Notes: generated by a model not told the origin, from the letters alone. Counted from the stretch's first letter, positions 1 through 11,807 are shown. The stretch: DNA of 64,000 nt from Megamerina dolium (GCA_963854835.1 OY978525.1:26559253-26623252), one strand, 5' to 3'. Program-made: numbers and translations.

Positions 1-337
1 CGAATTATTGTAAACGCGCCTTGGTATATGAGGAACGTTAACATCCATCGAGATTTAAATGTACCCACAATTTCTGAGGAAGTTGCAATGTCTTGCAGAA
101 GCTACATTCAAAAATTACACAGTCATCCGAATCCCCTTGCTAGGCAATTGTTGCTGAGCACGGGGCATCGTCGATTAAAAAGAAAAGACACACTGAATAT
201 ACTGTGAAATTGCTATACCTCGTGAGTCAACAAATTGTGATGGAACGTTGGGAATATCACATAATTTTATTTAGTTTGTAAGATTTGATTACATATTGTT
301 AGTTTCTAAGTAATTTTAGAAAGATTCAATAAAAAAG

Positions 338-378
<41 letters not shown>
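1..378 (+). mobile_element. jockey-like LINE, 3' end only (5' side runs off the window)
   Basis: Frame 1 is open from base 1 to a TGA at 205-207 (68 codons). The peptide carries NAPWYMRN, then HSHPNPLARQLL and RRLKRKDTL before the stop, which is the typical C-terminus of jockey-clade reverse transcriptases. A short 3' UTR follows, with AATAAA at 328-333 and a poly(A) tail at about 342-378. The same 3' end recurs at 49232-50430. The poly(A) abuts a copia fragment, so this LINE probably inserted in or next to it. Only the last part of the pol ORF is inside the window, so nothing can be said about activity. Confidence 0.85.
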
Positions 379-381
<3 letters not shown>

Positions 382-680
382 CAGAGACGTACGCGGAGGC
401 AACTAGAAGTAGCGATAAACGAAAATGGAAAGCTGCAATGGACCAAGAAATAAAGTCGTTAGAAGAAAATAAAACTTGGAAATTAGTGAACTTACCTAAA
501 GATGTAAAACCGTTACCGTGCAAATGGGTATATCGAATCAAAATGAATTCTGATGGAAGTGTTGATAAGTTCAAGGCAAGAAAAGGTTTTAGACAACGTT
601 ATGGCATTGATTATGAACAAACTTTCAGTCCAGTTGCAAAGATGGCAACAATTCGATCAGTTCTGAGTTTAGCAGCATCG
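379..680 (+). pseudogene. Ty1/copia reverse transcriptase fragment
   Basis: Translation from 381 gives [11 protein letters not shown], then [21 protein letters not shown] and [18 protein letters not shown]. This is the N-terminal part of a copia-type reverse transcriptase. Three residues normally found between KFKAR and KGF appear to be missing (a 9-bp deletion). The frame ends where an unrelated LINE repeat starts at about 678. No LTRs, integrase or catalytic YVDD motif are present, so this is a dead fragment. Confidence 0.8.
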
Positions 681-1336
681 TGATCATTTGGATCCGGAAG
701 TAATAGGAAGGTGGAAAATATACTGGAAGGACATGGGTGTCAATTACTTCCCTTCTTTAGATAAGGACCTGATGACATATATTGTAACTAAACCAATAGG
801 GTATAGTAGATTTACTAGTTAGACCTCGAATCTTTAGGTATCATGAATAAGATTGTACTTTCCTGGGTTCCTGGTCATTCAGAGATCGAAGGTAATGAAA
901 AATAAATAACTGGGAACATAACCTTAGGGTATCACACTGTGAAGAAATACAACAACTTCGCCAAGCCAAACGATTGGTAAGGCCTTTTACCTACAGCAAG
1001 GAACTGCGCAATATGTGCAAAGCAGATATTAGGAAAATAGTAGGTTTTCTCTCAGATCACTACTACCTGAAGTACCATCTCACCAAATTACACGTACTCG
1101 ACGACATGGAATGCCGGCTCTGTCTATAAGAGGAGGAAACCACGGAACAGTTATTGTGTAACAGTAATGCATTGGCAAAAACAAGGGTGAGCATATTTAA
1201 TCGTGATCATTTGGATCCGGAAGTAATAGGAAGGTGGAAAATATACTGGAAGGACATGGGTGTCAATTACTTCCCTTCTTTAGATAAGGACCTGATGACA
1301 TATATTGCAACTAAACCAATAGGGTATAGTAGATAG
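678..1336 (+). mobile_element. degenerate RNase-H-bearing LINE remnant with a 133-bp direct repeat
   Basis: Bases 678-810 and 1201-1333 are nearly identical direct repeats. The stretch between them carries the RNase H motif SWVPGHSEIEGNE (about 860-900, followed by stops). Further on comes a C-terminal zinc-knuckle-like segment ECRLCL...EEETTEQLLC (about 1107-1157) and then [14 protein letters not shown]. This order is typical of the 3' part of I/LOA-type LINEs. In-frame stops, including TAA in the knuckle at about 1128, show decay. The duplicated tail suggests two fragments of one family placed end to end. Confidence 0.6.
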
Positions 1337-1974
1337 TATAATTGTGATAAAATTTAAATGTAGTGTGACACAAAAGATCATTAGGTCGCAGTATCGGCTT
1401 TTGGACAACTTACAACAGTAAATTATTATTAACAAGAAATACATGAAAAGTATCTATATAGTACATGTGCAAAGTATGAAATACTTTAAAAGTATCTATA
1501 TACTACATATGCATGCATTTAACTATTTATATGTAATAGGGCCGCATCTTGAATTCTGTCCCTAAACTGAAGCTTTGATACTGGCGCTTGTGATATTAAT
1601 TTTTTAATTTGCCCTGCAAATTTAAAATTGATTTTTTATCAAGAAATTATAAAAATAAAAATATAAATATCAACTTTTAGGTGTTTGGTTAAGGATTTCC
1701 TTTTAATTTTTCAGGTTCACTGTTATAAAATCGCTACTGAACTGAATCGTTCTTTTATAATAAGAGGGTCCGTTCCAAAGTCTTTTTGTGGTACAGGCCC
1801 TTTGGCTGGATCCTACCTTGCCTTCATTTTAATACGGCCATGGTATGCAAGTACATAATAAATTATTGAGCAAAAGTGTAATAAAACTAAAAAATATTGC
1901 TAGCAATTGAAGCTTTTTATAAGTTAATTGGTCAACTATTTCTTTATTTACCATATAAATAAACATGAGAAATA
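1337..1974. other. AT-rich intergenic DNA, no gene seen
   Basis: No coding pattern or named repeat is recognised here. It separates the LINE remnant from the mariner TSD at 1973-1974. Confidence 0.5.
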
Positions 1975-3167
1975 CCAAGTCTACAAGCTAAAATCCGCTG
2001 TTTGCTCGTAGATGGCGTTAGTGAGCATTTTGATTTTTTATCGGCTGTGCATCCTTTTTTTATGAGTTCGACACCTATTTACATCAATTCCTCGTATAAT
2101 CATGTCTAGTTTCATATGCGTATGCATATGAAGAAATATGCATATGCGGGAAGCTCTACTTTTTTGCTTCAATTTGAAGAAATCTGCTGCTGAGTCGCAT
2201 CGAACGCTTGTGGAGGCCTATGGTGACAGTGCGCTATCGGAAACCACTTGCAGAGACTGGTTTCGTCTGTTCAAAGCAGGCCATTTAGACTTGAGTGACA
2301 AGAAGCGTGAAAATAGACTCAGAAAAGTTGAGGACCATGATTTGCAGGCTCTTTTGGATGAGGACGACATCCAATCGCAAAAAATGCTTGCCAAACAGTT
2401 AGGTGTTACTCAACAAGCCATTTCCATACGTTTATGAGCCATGGGGAAGGTTCAAAAATTTGAAAAATTTGTACCCCATGATTTGAACGATAGGCAGATG
2501 GAGCGACGTCAAAACACATGCGAAATCTTGCTTGCTAGACAAAAAAGAAAGTCGTTGCTGCATCTTGTGGTGACTTGCGATGAAAACTGGATATACTTTG
2601 AGAATCCTAAACGAAAAAAATCGTGGGTCGATCCCGGCCAACCAGCAACTTCTTTTCAAAAACCAAATCGCTTTGGACGCAAGACGATGCTGTGTGTTTG
2701 GTGGGATCAGCAGGGTGTCATCTACTACGAGCTGTTGAAACCTGGTGAAACTGTTAATGCTCACCGCTACCACCAACAACTAGTGAAATTTACGCCGTGC
2801 TTTGGGTGAAAAAAGGCCTAGTTATAAACAAAGACAAGAGAAACTGATTTTTCTCCACGACAACTCCCCATCGCTCACGTCAAAACTGCTCCAAAACTAC
2901 TTGGACACACTCAATTGGGAGGTGCTACCTCATCCCACTTATTCACCAGACCTGACCCCTTTTGACTATCACCTGTTTTCGTCGATGGGTCACGCGCTCG
3001 CCGAATAGCACTTCGTATTCGTATGAAGACGTCGTAAAATGGCTTGACGAGTGGTTTGCCTCGAAAAATGAGGAATTCATTTGTCATGGTATATACAAAT
3101 TGCCCGAGAGATGGGAAAAATGTATAGCTAGTGAGAGCAAACAGCGGATTTAAGCTTGTACACCTGG
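1975..3167 (+). mobile_element. decayed mariner transposon (mauritiana type), 1193 bp
   Basis: The element is flanked by TA at 1973-1974 and 3168-3169. Imperfect terminal inverted repeats read CCAAGTCTACAAGCTAAAAT on the left and CCAGGTGTACAAGCTTAAAT on the right. The plus-strand transposase is split over three frames (about 2138-2437, 2441-2809 and 2802-3153). Visible blocks are the helix-turn-helix ETTCRDWFRLF, the linker region WVDPGQP, the first catalytic Asp in TCDENW, the second in LHDNSPS, and the third region YSPDLTPFDYHLF. A TGA at 2435-2437 and later frameshifts make it non-functional. The family is DD34D mariner. Confidence 0.88.
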
Positions 3168-3462
3168 TATAGAGAATACTAAGTTTATATATCGGCTGTG
3201 CTTTCTTATTGAAGTGCTTGAAATGTTTTGAAAACATCCCTAAAACGATCATCTGATACGAGGCGATCTTGGTTTTTTATAGACTTTAGAATCTAATATC
3301 TTTGATAGCAATATTTACTATAAAGGTATGCTAACTTATGTTTAAATAAAAACCCAACATAACCTTTTACGATACCATATGAATTATACATACATATTTA
3401 TTATATATTTTTAATACACATAAATAATACGATACAATATTTACCACTGAGAATTTGTTGCC

Positions 3463-3935
3463 CTAACACAAATTACTATGCGAACTAGATGATGTTGATG
3501 TCAAAGTGGTTGTACTGATTTTTTGTAGTTCACTTAATTTATTCCAAGCAGCATTAAATTGTCGTGGCGTACGAGCTAATGCCAATTTGGCGAACGGTCC
3601 TAGAGTACGATATCCCTGACGTATGTAACGTACAAAGCCAGATGATGTTAATTCTCTTAGAGCCGTTTTAACTTGTGCTTCAACATCACCACAAGCAATA
3701 GGTCTACACAAATGTAAAGAGTAAAAAAATTACATAAAATAATGATCACCCACTATCGTACATACTCCTTTTTTAACATTTCAATAATATTCATGTCTTT
3801 GAGTCCTTTGCAAAACTTTGGATGATCCTGAAAGATTCGTATCACATCCAGCACATAGAGTGGTATATGTAAATGATATGAATTGTAACGCAAACAAGAT
3901 GTTGTTGGCTCACTATCACGTATGCTATCATGCAT
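3463..3935 (-). CDS. small two-exon gene, unknown function, possibly winged-helix-like
   Basis: The proposed ATG is at 3935-3933 with A at -3. Exon 1 is 3935-3766, ending GGA before the donor GTATGT. The intron is 3704-3765 (62 nt), with an acceptor after a pyrimidine-rich stretch ending in GTAG. Exon 2 is 3703-3463, with TAG or TAA-type stop at 3463-3465. Joining them gives 411 nt, or 136 aa, with the frame kept (KKE then PIACGDVEAQV). The middle looks like a compact helical fold: VLDVIRIFQDHPKF, IIEMLKKEP, VKTALRELTSSGFVRYI, then GYRTLGPFAKLALARTP. The tail is Ser/Thr-rich. The pattern resembles small insect proteins with a winged-helix-like domain (DUF4777 is a candidate), but this is recall by shape, not a search. 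An AATAAA on the minus strand at 3402-3397 could end the transcript. It sits alone between transposons. Confidence 0.62.
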
Positions 3936-4249
3936 TTTCTTTTGGAAGATTTCCCTTATTTACTTACGCACGCGTTTGCAGAAATTTTGAAATACACTTG
4001 TGAATAATAATATAAAATATAATTGGTAAATATACGTGTGTATAAGGCTTGAAAGAAGTCCTTAGAATGTGTATGTATGTTGTCTTTTTTATTGTTCTTA
4101 AAATCTATTGAAAGTTTTCATAAAGTTTTCTAATTTTTTTCTGTCAATTATTTCATATATATGTATTTATTTTTGTATTACTTACAAAGTATTTTATTTA
4201 GTACAATTTTATTAAACATAATAAAATTGTATTAATAATTTAATTGCAC

Positions 4250-4384
4250 TGGGTGCCGTAGCTCAGTGGTTAGTGCCTTGATCTTTTGATCTGTAGGTTG
4301 TGGGTTCAATCCCCTGCTGAAGCACAATATCAACAAGATCTTTTTTTTTCGAACGATATCCACCTGTTGGCAAGCAACTGAAAC
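4250..4384 (+). repeat. tRNA-derived SINE, 5' head (truncated)
   Basis: It begins GGGTGCCGTAGCTCAGTGG and carries an A-box-like TAGCTCAGTGG and a B-box GGTTCAATCCC about 45 bp further on. The body matches the other SINE copies in this window up to CACCTGTTGGCAAGC, then stops and passes into LINE sequence. It is not a functional tRNA gene. Confidence 0.8.
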
Positions 4385-4604
4385 CCATATTAAAAGCAGT
4401 AATGATGTCAGCCTGGAGTTATTTCGAAAGATCGCTCTTGGAAACAAATGCCACTTTGGAAACACACTAAATGGTAGAACCCTATCGAAATCTCCGGTGC
4501 AAGCACCAAGCGCTTGAAATTTCAAACTGGTGCCAGCTAACCAAGAACAGGGATGGCAGGCGAACCATGTTGACCGCACGAGTACTGCTGATTTGCGGAA
4601 CATA
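4385..4604 (+). mobile_element. RTE-like LINE fragment with internal deletion
   Basis: Bases 4390-4450 match the LINE segment also found around 45795-45860 and, reversed, around 42420-42500 (GTAATGATGTCAGCCTGGAG). Bases about 4495-4575 match the LINE 3' region seen reversed near 41980-42040 (GCGCTTGAAATTTC and nearby). The part between is deleted. It joins directly to the preceding SINE head. Confidence 0.6.
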
Positions 4605-6055
4605 AACTATATTCAACAATTGGTCCAAAAATCATTTTACATGTTAAAAATTAAAATATAATAGGATCCTAAAACATTTCCTTATTCGGGTAAGTGATGA
4701 TGATGACGAGTAATATTTGTATCTCATCTTGCATGAAATGGCCTGCTTGATATAAAATTAATTAAAGATTTTAAAACTATTAAAGAATACTGAAAAATTA
4801 ATATTTGCATAATTTTGAAACACTTTAAATGAAAGCTAGGGTTTTAATCACAGGCTAACTTCCAACTAGGCAGTACAAGATATTGCTATTTGTAAAGAAG
4901 AACGTTTCGTTCTGGACGTAACATCTTTTTTGGATTCCTTTTTGTATGGCTTTCACTCCGTGAAAATATTTTTTGATTACATTCACTTTTCCGAATTTCC
5001 CTCCTAAAAGCAGAAGAACTAAGCTAGTTACACGACTCTGGAAATACAGCACTTTCGATTTGTACTTTTTAGACGAGTTCCCATACTTTCCAATCTGTCA
5101 AAAAGTCAATACTAATTTGGAGATGATTCTCATGTCAACTGCAACAACGGATAAATGTGTTTTACTGTAAATATAGAATAGTAATTTTCTTTTGACTGAA
5201 TGAGTGAAAATCTAGTGTAAATATTCCAATATTTTTCGATCTCATTAAAACAGTTTCTACCTGTATAGATATATTTAAGTAGATAACATTTATTTACTAC
5301 AATTTATATTCTTTACATTAGATTAATAATATGATTTTTGTATGCGTTAGAACATATGTTGGTAACTAAATCATGTGCTAATGTAATCTAATTGGAGGTG
5401 TCATTAACAGTTCCTAAGGGTTTCGATATCATTTTTGAACACAACTCATAACTACTACATTTAGTATATACAATTTATATATTACTATATAGCTGCCCTT
5501 TACTATTTACAAAATAAATACCAATTACAGGTTAGTTTTATTACATTCTAATTTATGTACTCTACAATGTATAAGTATACATAGTGATTTTTCTTTTCTT
5601 TACCACTTGGTTACAACCCATTTCATTAATAGTTTTTGAAATTAACATATATGCTTGTTAGGGGTATGTACATTCGAACTGTCCACAAAAATGTTGGTGA
5701 TATTCATAGCTTGAATTTATTTATGTGTTGAAAGTGTTATAGAAAAAGTTCTAGGTAGATGTACATCTCGTTGCAGATTAAAATTGTGAAAATATTGTAA
5801 TGTTGCAAGTGTAATAAGAAAATTGACACAAACTATTTAATTTCGACTTTTTGTCAGATAATAGGTTTGCTCAAAGAATTGTCGCAAAAATATTTGGTTA
5901 AATGATAGTATAAGAAAACACACTTCTCTACAAACAGGATATCATTTACAAATAAAGGTATCGGATGCCGTGTAGACAGTTATTGAAAGCAAAACAATAT
6001 CACATTCTGGAAATTTGGACCACTTTAATGCACACATATATTTAAATAAATAAAA
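4605..6055. other. AT-rich intergenic DNA
   Basis: No gene or recognisable repeat. Short open frames at 4855-5170 on both strands lack any family motif. Confidence 0.5.
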
Positions 6056-6059
6056 AAAA

Positions 6060-6405
6060 AAATATGTGACACTTATAAGCTCCGAAGTGTTCTTTGGCCG
6101 AGCCCCTCCTCCAGTACTATTGAGCGTGTTACATTTTTGGACAGTATTATTATTATTTTATATTAGCCGATTCCGAACAGCAGAACCCTTGTGACATCAC
6201 GTTTTCTTAGCTTTGTCACAAAGTTCTTTTAGAAACTTTTCCATGGCAAATTGTTACTGTCGAAAGAATTGCCAATTGCTTACCGATAGGTGGGTACTGT
6301 TCGAAAGAAAAGTCTTTTTGATATTAAAGTTGTGCTTCAGTCGGTGATTGAACCCATGACCTACAGATCAGAAAGATAACCCACTAACCAATGAGCTTCG
6401 GCACC
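6060..6405 (-). repeat. tRNA-derived SINE, near full length
   Basis: Read on the minus strand, the head with A and B boxes is at about 6405-6335 (plus strand GATTGAACCC and GAGCTTCGGCACCCAC). The conserved middle (GAATTGCCAATTGCTT, TTTGTCACAAAG) and the tail (plus strand ATGTGACACTTATAAG) follow. It is diverged from the youngest copies. Confidence 0.8.
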
Positions 6406-7021
6406 CACATATGATATAAATTATATTTATTGCGTGGTTTTAATAAATCATCACATGTATCTCTGTTTCTAACATTAAAAAATTATCGCATTAAATCTTA
6501 AAACGAAGTGAGATTCAGAAGCTAATTACTTTCTAAATTTTATTGAAGATGTAAAATATGCATGCATGTATGATATTTGTATCATGCAAGAATTATTGAC
6601 ATCACTTTGAAATATTTTAATTTTCATGTGTCACTGTAAAATTCAAACGTCAAACCAAATACCAACTGTCAAATTCTGAAAATTATCATTAAAGTATAAA
6701 TTCTTTTGTAACGAATAAGTACACATCAGAAGGAGGAGATCTTCTATTATTAACACAATATTTATTAAATACACATAATATTACTATCAATAAATCTAAC
6801 CATTCAATGTCGACTCGTTGACTTTTTATGTACCTGCATATATATGTGCATATAGTACCTATACGTATTTGACCAATTACACTACATTAGCGCACATATT
6901 GTTCAACCATATCAAATTGGAACACAAAAAGTTGTAATTAATAATACAAAAAAGACTAATAATAAATACTTCTACTCGAAGAATAGAATAAGTAAGTGAC
7001 AATATTGGTGGGTGATTACAA

Positions 7022-7066
7022 TATATTGCTATACAATGATACTATGTATCATTGTATAGCAATATA
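7022..7066. repeat. perfect 21-bp-arm hairpin with 3-nt loop
   Basis: Arms are 7022-7042 and 7046-7066 and pair without mismatch. The arm reads ATATTGCTATACAATGATAC plus one outer T-A pair, and the loop is TAT. The surroundings (6410-7940) hold no gene. A 9-bp unit GTCATTTTT is repeated three times at about 7556-7582. Confidence 0.8.
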
Positions 7067-7941
7067 GTCCTTTGTAGTCATACTCGTACAAATATTTTGA
7101 TAATTGTCACTAATGCAATTATTGATAATGATAAAGAACATTGAAGTGTACAATGTACTTAAAATGGAGTAAACCTACTATGTCCGGCCATAATATTCTA
7201 CCATTATTTTAATATTTATAAATGAATTGTTATAATATGTCACATTTGTAGTGGAGAGCAAGGCTGGTTAGCCTCTTCTTCATTCTGGGATGTTTTTAAT
7301 TTCCAGAAGTCTTGAAAGGAAAACACTAATTGACCATTTCGAAGATACAAACCTTGCCTACATTGTGGGAAAGTTTAGAATTAGAAAAACTTTTTTTACA
7401 AGCATAGAGAATTATAGACATAGAATAGGCGATAATCAGCTATTTACATGAATATCACAAGTGTAAATATTTTTATATTTTGCAAAAAATGACACACTTA
7501 ATTTCATAAAGAGAATGCAAGAGAGAGAGAGCGAAAGAGTGAGATATCGTCAATTGTCATTTTTGTCATTTTTGTCATTTTTAAACAGCCATATAACTAA
7601 ACTCCACTGTGGCAAACCACCACCGCTATCCACCACCTTTGTAATTATTATTACAGGTAAAAGACACACAACACAAAATACCTGGCAGATTTATACATAT
7701 TTCCATGTCGAAGTGAGGGACTAACTTTTCGCTGTTAAGAAGTACCATAGTGCATTAATTTTACCCCCTTAACTTATATCACGTGGATATTAGAGTGCAC
7801 CTTAGCATTATTGAGAATATTTACGATTTGGTTTTAAAAGCTTTAACCCTTCAAATATTCATTGACAAAGAGCCAGTGCCAATAAAAGGCAAACATATTG
7901 TAGTCAAGATGTTCAGCCTCAGACAAAAAAATTAGCGGTTT

Positions 7942-8421
7942 CGTTATAGCCTAGACAGACGGCAGCCTAATTCCGGGCTACCGAGTTAATTCGAATTAAC
8001 TCGGGCATTAACTGCAGATAATCCGCATAAACTCTATGAGTTAATTCTCAAAATAAAAGAGGATTAGGGCAATTTGAGATGGCAACACTGCTGAAAATTG
8101 TCTATTGTGAATTTTTCTCCATCCATTTTACAAAATATTAGGTGTGTTCGCTAACAAATAACTTTCAACAATTGTTAACAGTTTTCAACATGAAAAGTGT
8201 TGGCGAACAAATAAATTCAGCTGTCAATTACGAACGGTGAATGTCAATTTACAAGTTTCTGATAGTTTTCAGTTCACGTACTTCTTGTAGATTTTCTCAT
8301 ATCGAGAGTGATAGATTACAGAAAGTGATAGTGATAGTAATGTAAGTGAGCAGACCTAATAAAACAGCAATAAGCCGTTTAGTTAATCCGCAATACTGCC
8401 GTCTGTCAGCTTATTATTTTA
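7942..8421. mobile_element. non-autonomous DNA element (MITE), copy 1, one end lost
   Basis: It starts CGTTATAGCCTAGACAGACG and is collinear with the fuller copy at 12134-12659 as far as the shared CCGTCTGTCAG and TTATTATTTTAT. The terminal inverted repeat seen at both ends of the other copy is present only on the left here. A 13-bp direct repeat (ATCCTTGAGGTTT) follows at about 8421. There is no coding capacity. Confidence 0.7.
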
Positions 8422-9232
8422 TCCTTGAGGTTTATCCTTGAGGTTGAAACATGGTTTGTAGTTCTCGTATGCCATTAAATCTGGCGCGATAGTTCCGAAT
8501 ATGGTTTTAGAATGTTGTGTGGTACATGGTTTTTACCGTTAATCTTTTTTCAGTGGAAGTTCTAGTTAAAATATATACGAAAATTGTAATTATGTATAAT
8601 TTATAATTAGCAAATTTCTAATGAATTTTTATCGATGATAATATTTCTGAAACAATTTGTAATCGTCTTTTTGTCCAAGAATAGTCGAAAAGGATCGAAG
8701 TTTTTAACGTAAGACAAATCTACGGAACTCTGCGGGACTTTTTTCTTTCTTCTTCTTCAACCTTTTTATATTCTTCATACTTTAAAGTGTTGATTTGTTA
8801 TTCACGAAATTGTATTTTTATGAAATTTTCCATTATTTTTGGAAATTGTCTTCGATTGGATTATTTCTTGTAAAACGATATCACATTCATCAAATCGTTT
8901 TCGATTTATTTCTACTAGTTGAAGCACTGTGCAAAATATTATAATTTCAAGACTCACCTTTTTTTTTCTTATAATTCTGATAAATGGCCTTTTGATGTAT
9001 TGAAGGAAAAACAAAAATTAAAAGCGAAATCGAAAATCGAGAGTCAAGGATTACTCTATTTTATATACAGTATGCGGTCAGAAAAGTAGAATATCCATCA
9101 TAGAGATTATGGGGAAATAAAATGCCAAAAATAATATCACTGCAGAAGAATATTTTACCTATTCTGTTTGGGTAAAATATTCCAATATAATTGGTAATAC
9201 ATTTGAGCTGCATATCATCGCCGAAGATGACG
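8422..9232. other. AT-rich intergenic DNA
   Basis: Nothing recognised. A 70-codon frame at 8802-9014 on the minus strand has no family features. Confidence 0.45.
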
Positions 9233-9385
9233 GCTCCTAGTTATAGTCAAAATTAAGATAATCTTAAATTTAAAATAGAATTTTTGACAGATTTTTACAA
9301 GGGAATTATGTCAAATTAGTCATTATTAAATTCGATATTAATCGATATTAATTAAAGATGATCTTAACTATGACTATATCTACGG
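9233..9385. repeat. short MITE with TAGTTATAGTCAAAATTAAG-type ends
   Basis: The left end (9239-9270) and the reverse complement of the right end (about 9350-9382) share (T)AGT(T/C)ATAGT with (A/T)TTAAGAT. Related ends occur at 25330-25376, 56579-56620 and 62556-62686, so this is a dispersed family. Confidence 0.5.
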
Positions 9386-10122
9386 TATATAAAACTTTTC
9401 AAGAAATACAATATTTGCCAAATTTTTTTATCATTTTTAAAAATTTTGTTATTACATAATAATTCTAATTTAAGGGCCATGTACTGTACAAGAACATGTT
9501 ATTGTGTGCTCTATCGGTCATTGCAATCATACAATATTATTCTCAAGTACTCATCATCATTATCATCATCATTATTATTATTTAATTTCAGATATAATGA
9601 CTTACATGAATACTTTTGGAAAGTTAACATATGACAATAGATGATATCGTATATATCGTAAGTATACCCTTATACCAGTACATAATATGCATTATATATT
9701 GAGTATTCTTGGATATAGTAACTCATCCTTTTAACACTTTTAACCCCATACATGCATGTACTTATGTTGAGGTAATTACTTGTATTATATGAACCTTATT
9801 CTCGTTGTTTTCTATATTTTTGGTAATTATTACAAATTTTACATATTGTTTACAACATGTGACACAATTCCCAGTAATTAATTTATGTACGTACGAGGAT
9901 GTGTGTAGAAATTTGTGTACATATGTATATAAATATTGCAGTTTTCATAATTTAGCCATAAAACTTTAATAATCTACGGACAAATGTGTTTTATGTGTAT
10001 TAGAAAGGTCCTTCCTTAACGTTTTTCGAATTCACTTAAGTACATGCGCTTCACTTTTTTTTTACTGCATCAAAGATAAAGAATTTTTTCACAAAATTAA
10101 ACTTAAAGTAAGCTTAAACTTA
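9386..10122. other. AT-rich intergenic DNA
   Basis: No gene seen; it includes a short ATC/ATT-rich simple stretch at about 9550-9585. Confidence 0.45.
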
Positions 10123-10270
10123 ATGTGTTCATGTCCGACACTTTGCCGCAGACGCATTTCACATCTAAGTTTCTACAATTCAGACATCCTCACTAGTCTT
10201 TCAACAGGAAAAGTGAGAGATCTCGCACGTTTTATTTTAAGCTCAAAATGGCCAATGCACTCCTTCGGGG
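10123..10270 (+). pseudogene. probable LINE C-terminal fragment
   Basis: The translation CSCPTLCRRRISHLSFYNSD followed by VRDLARFILSSKWPM resembles the zinc-knuckle and tail region that ends many R1/I-type LINE pol proteins. It is only about 50 residues long and the family cannot be named with certainty. Confidence 0.4.
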
Positions 10271-10729
10271 CAGCCACCCCATATCTTCCTACCTACCTAA
10301 CCCTGAAGAAATGGCTCTTCGATGGCTTCTTAGATGGAGAAAACGCCTATTTTGAGGATCATGGAAAAATCTTTTATTTGGAAGCAATAATAAAATTAAA
10401 TAAAGTTGGCCTAAATGCATTAAACTAAAAGGAGACAATATTGCAAAAAAAATGCTTTTTAGCCCAACAAATTTCTTTTCTTTAAAAAGCACTGCGTTAA
10501 ATGACCTTGTAGTACATAAATATTAAGGATAAAGTTTATCGGACTAGAAATGTAAGTCTAAGACTATTTTATAGTAGAAAATATCTCCAATATGATTGAA
10601 AATGAAAGGTTTTCCAAAATATGTTTGGAAAAGAATTAACCTTAAATTATAGAGCAGAATTTTGTGTATATTCCGATTTTTGAGAATCAGGAACTTTTTT
10701 TAGAATTAGAATATTTGGCAACCTCATAA

Positions 10730-11365
10730 ATGTAATAGAAAAGGTGAACAGTAAATCTGAAGTGAAAATAGCTATAGACAAATTAAAGCCTCGGATATGA
10801 CCGGATATGGTCCCCGGATGTGACGTAGTCATAGAAAAAATTCTAAAAGAACTGCCTATTGAAGGAATAAACCCGACAAATGCGCTTACAAAGTTAAATC
10901 ATAACCCCAACCATGAATTCGGATTTATGAAAAACACTTTACAACTGAACTGGTCCTTAGGATTGTTGCATAACTCTATACTGCAATTGGTATCTCACAA
11001 TCATTTGATCGCGTTTGGCATAATGGTTTGCTTACAGTATTAAAACTACACTCCCAATTAACTATTATTTATTCATCAAGTCCTACCTTAACAATCGATT
11101 TTTCTTCGTACAGCAGGGCCAAGAACAACCCGAAATCCATGAAAGTTCAGCTGGTGTACCCCAAGATAGCGTCATGGGTCCAATCCTTTACTTACTCTAT
11201 ACATAGGGCTTACCATGTGGGGCACTGCATCTGCCTCTAACGTTGAAATACTGCAAAGGTTCAAATCAAAGAACCTAAGGATGATCGTAAATACGGATTA
11301 CTGTGTCACAAACAAACAAATCTATCGTGACGTCAAAATTCCTACAGTCTAAATAATTGAATAAA
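10730..11365 (+). mobile_element. jockey-like LINE fragment, reverse transcriptase with deletions
   Basis: Frame-shifted pieces follow jockey order: EVKIAIDKLKP, IEKILKELP, EFGFMKN, SQAFDRVWHNGLL, then SAGVPQDSVMGPILYLLYT. This last piece is fused without the YADD region to LTMWGTASASNVEILQRFKS. The peptide ends near DVKIPTV with a stop at about 11350, then an A-rich tail. The catalytic YADD part is deleted, so it is dead. It belongs to the same broad clade as the elements at 1 and 49232. Confidence 0.7.
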
Positions 11366-11807
11366 ACAAAAAATAAAAAAAGTAATCACTGAAATATTTT
11401 GAGACCGTTTTTGCGTAAAATCGAAGGATTTTCAGATTCACGAAAATTGTGTACCATATACCCTTGGCAAAATTATAAAGGTAGAGCTATTAGAGAGAGT
11501 TTTCATGACTGAAGGAGAAGAAGCATACCAAACAACAACAAACACAGACAGAATGAAGAAGAAGAAGTAAAGAAGTACACATTATATGGAAACAATTTCT
11601 GACATTATAAAGCTCAGCCAAGAGGAATTTTTTTCAATTGCTTTACCTTCATTATTAAAGCATGCCATACACCATGTTAACTACACCATAAAGCTGTCTT
11701 GTCGAATTCGAGCTGTCAAAATTAAACTACACAAGAGTATATAAAATTGTACACAACTGTGCGAAAAGCGAATTTCGCCCGACGACATTTCATTGAGGTA
11801 GATTAAT
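11366..11807. other. intergenic DNA
   Basis: No gene seen. A GAAGAAGAAG-rich patch lies at about 11505-11570. Confidence 0.45.

Noticed and set aside
326..574. minus-strand frame with a long Phe run
   Set aside because: It reads through the poly(A) tail of the LINE and the copia fragment on the wrong strand.
678..1333. LTR pair of a retrotransposon
   Set aside because: The repeats encode LINE protein tail sequence and lack TG..CA ends, a primer binding site or a polypurine tract.
4250..4330. tRNA gene
   Set aside because: A and B boxes are present, but the anticodon arm does not fold as a standard tRNA and the sequence continues as a multi-copy SINE. The same applies to the heads at 6405, 18912, 21330, 37846, 52053 and 62306.
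10280..10428. continuation of the LINE fragment as a mariner C-terminus
   Set aside because: The FLDGENAYFED match is too short to support a family.
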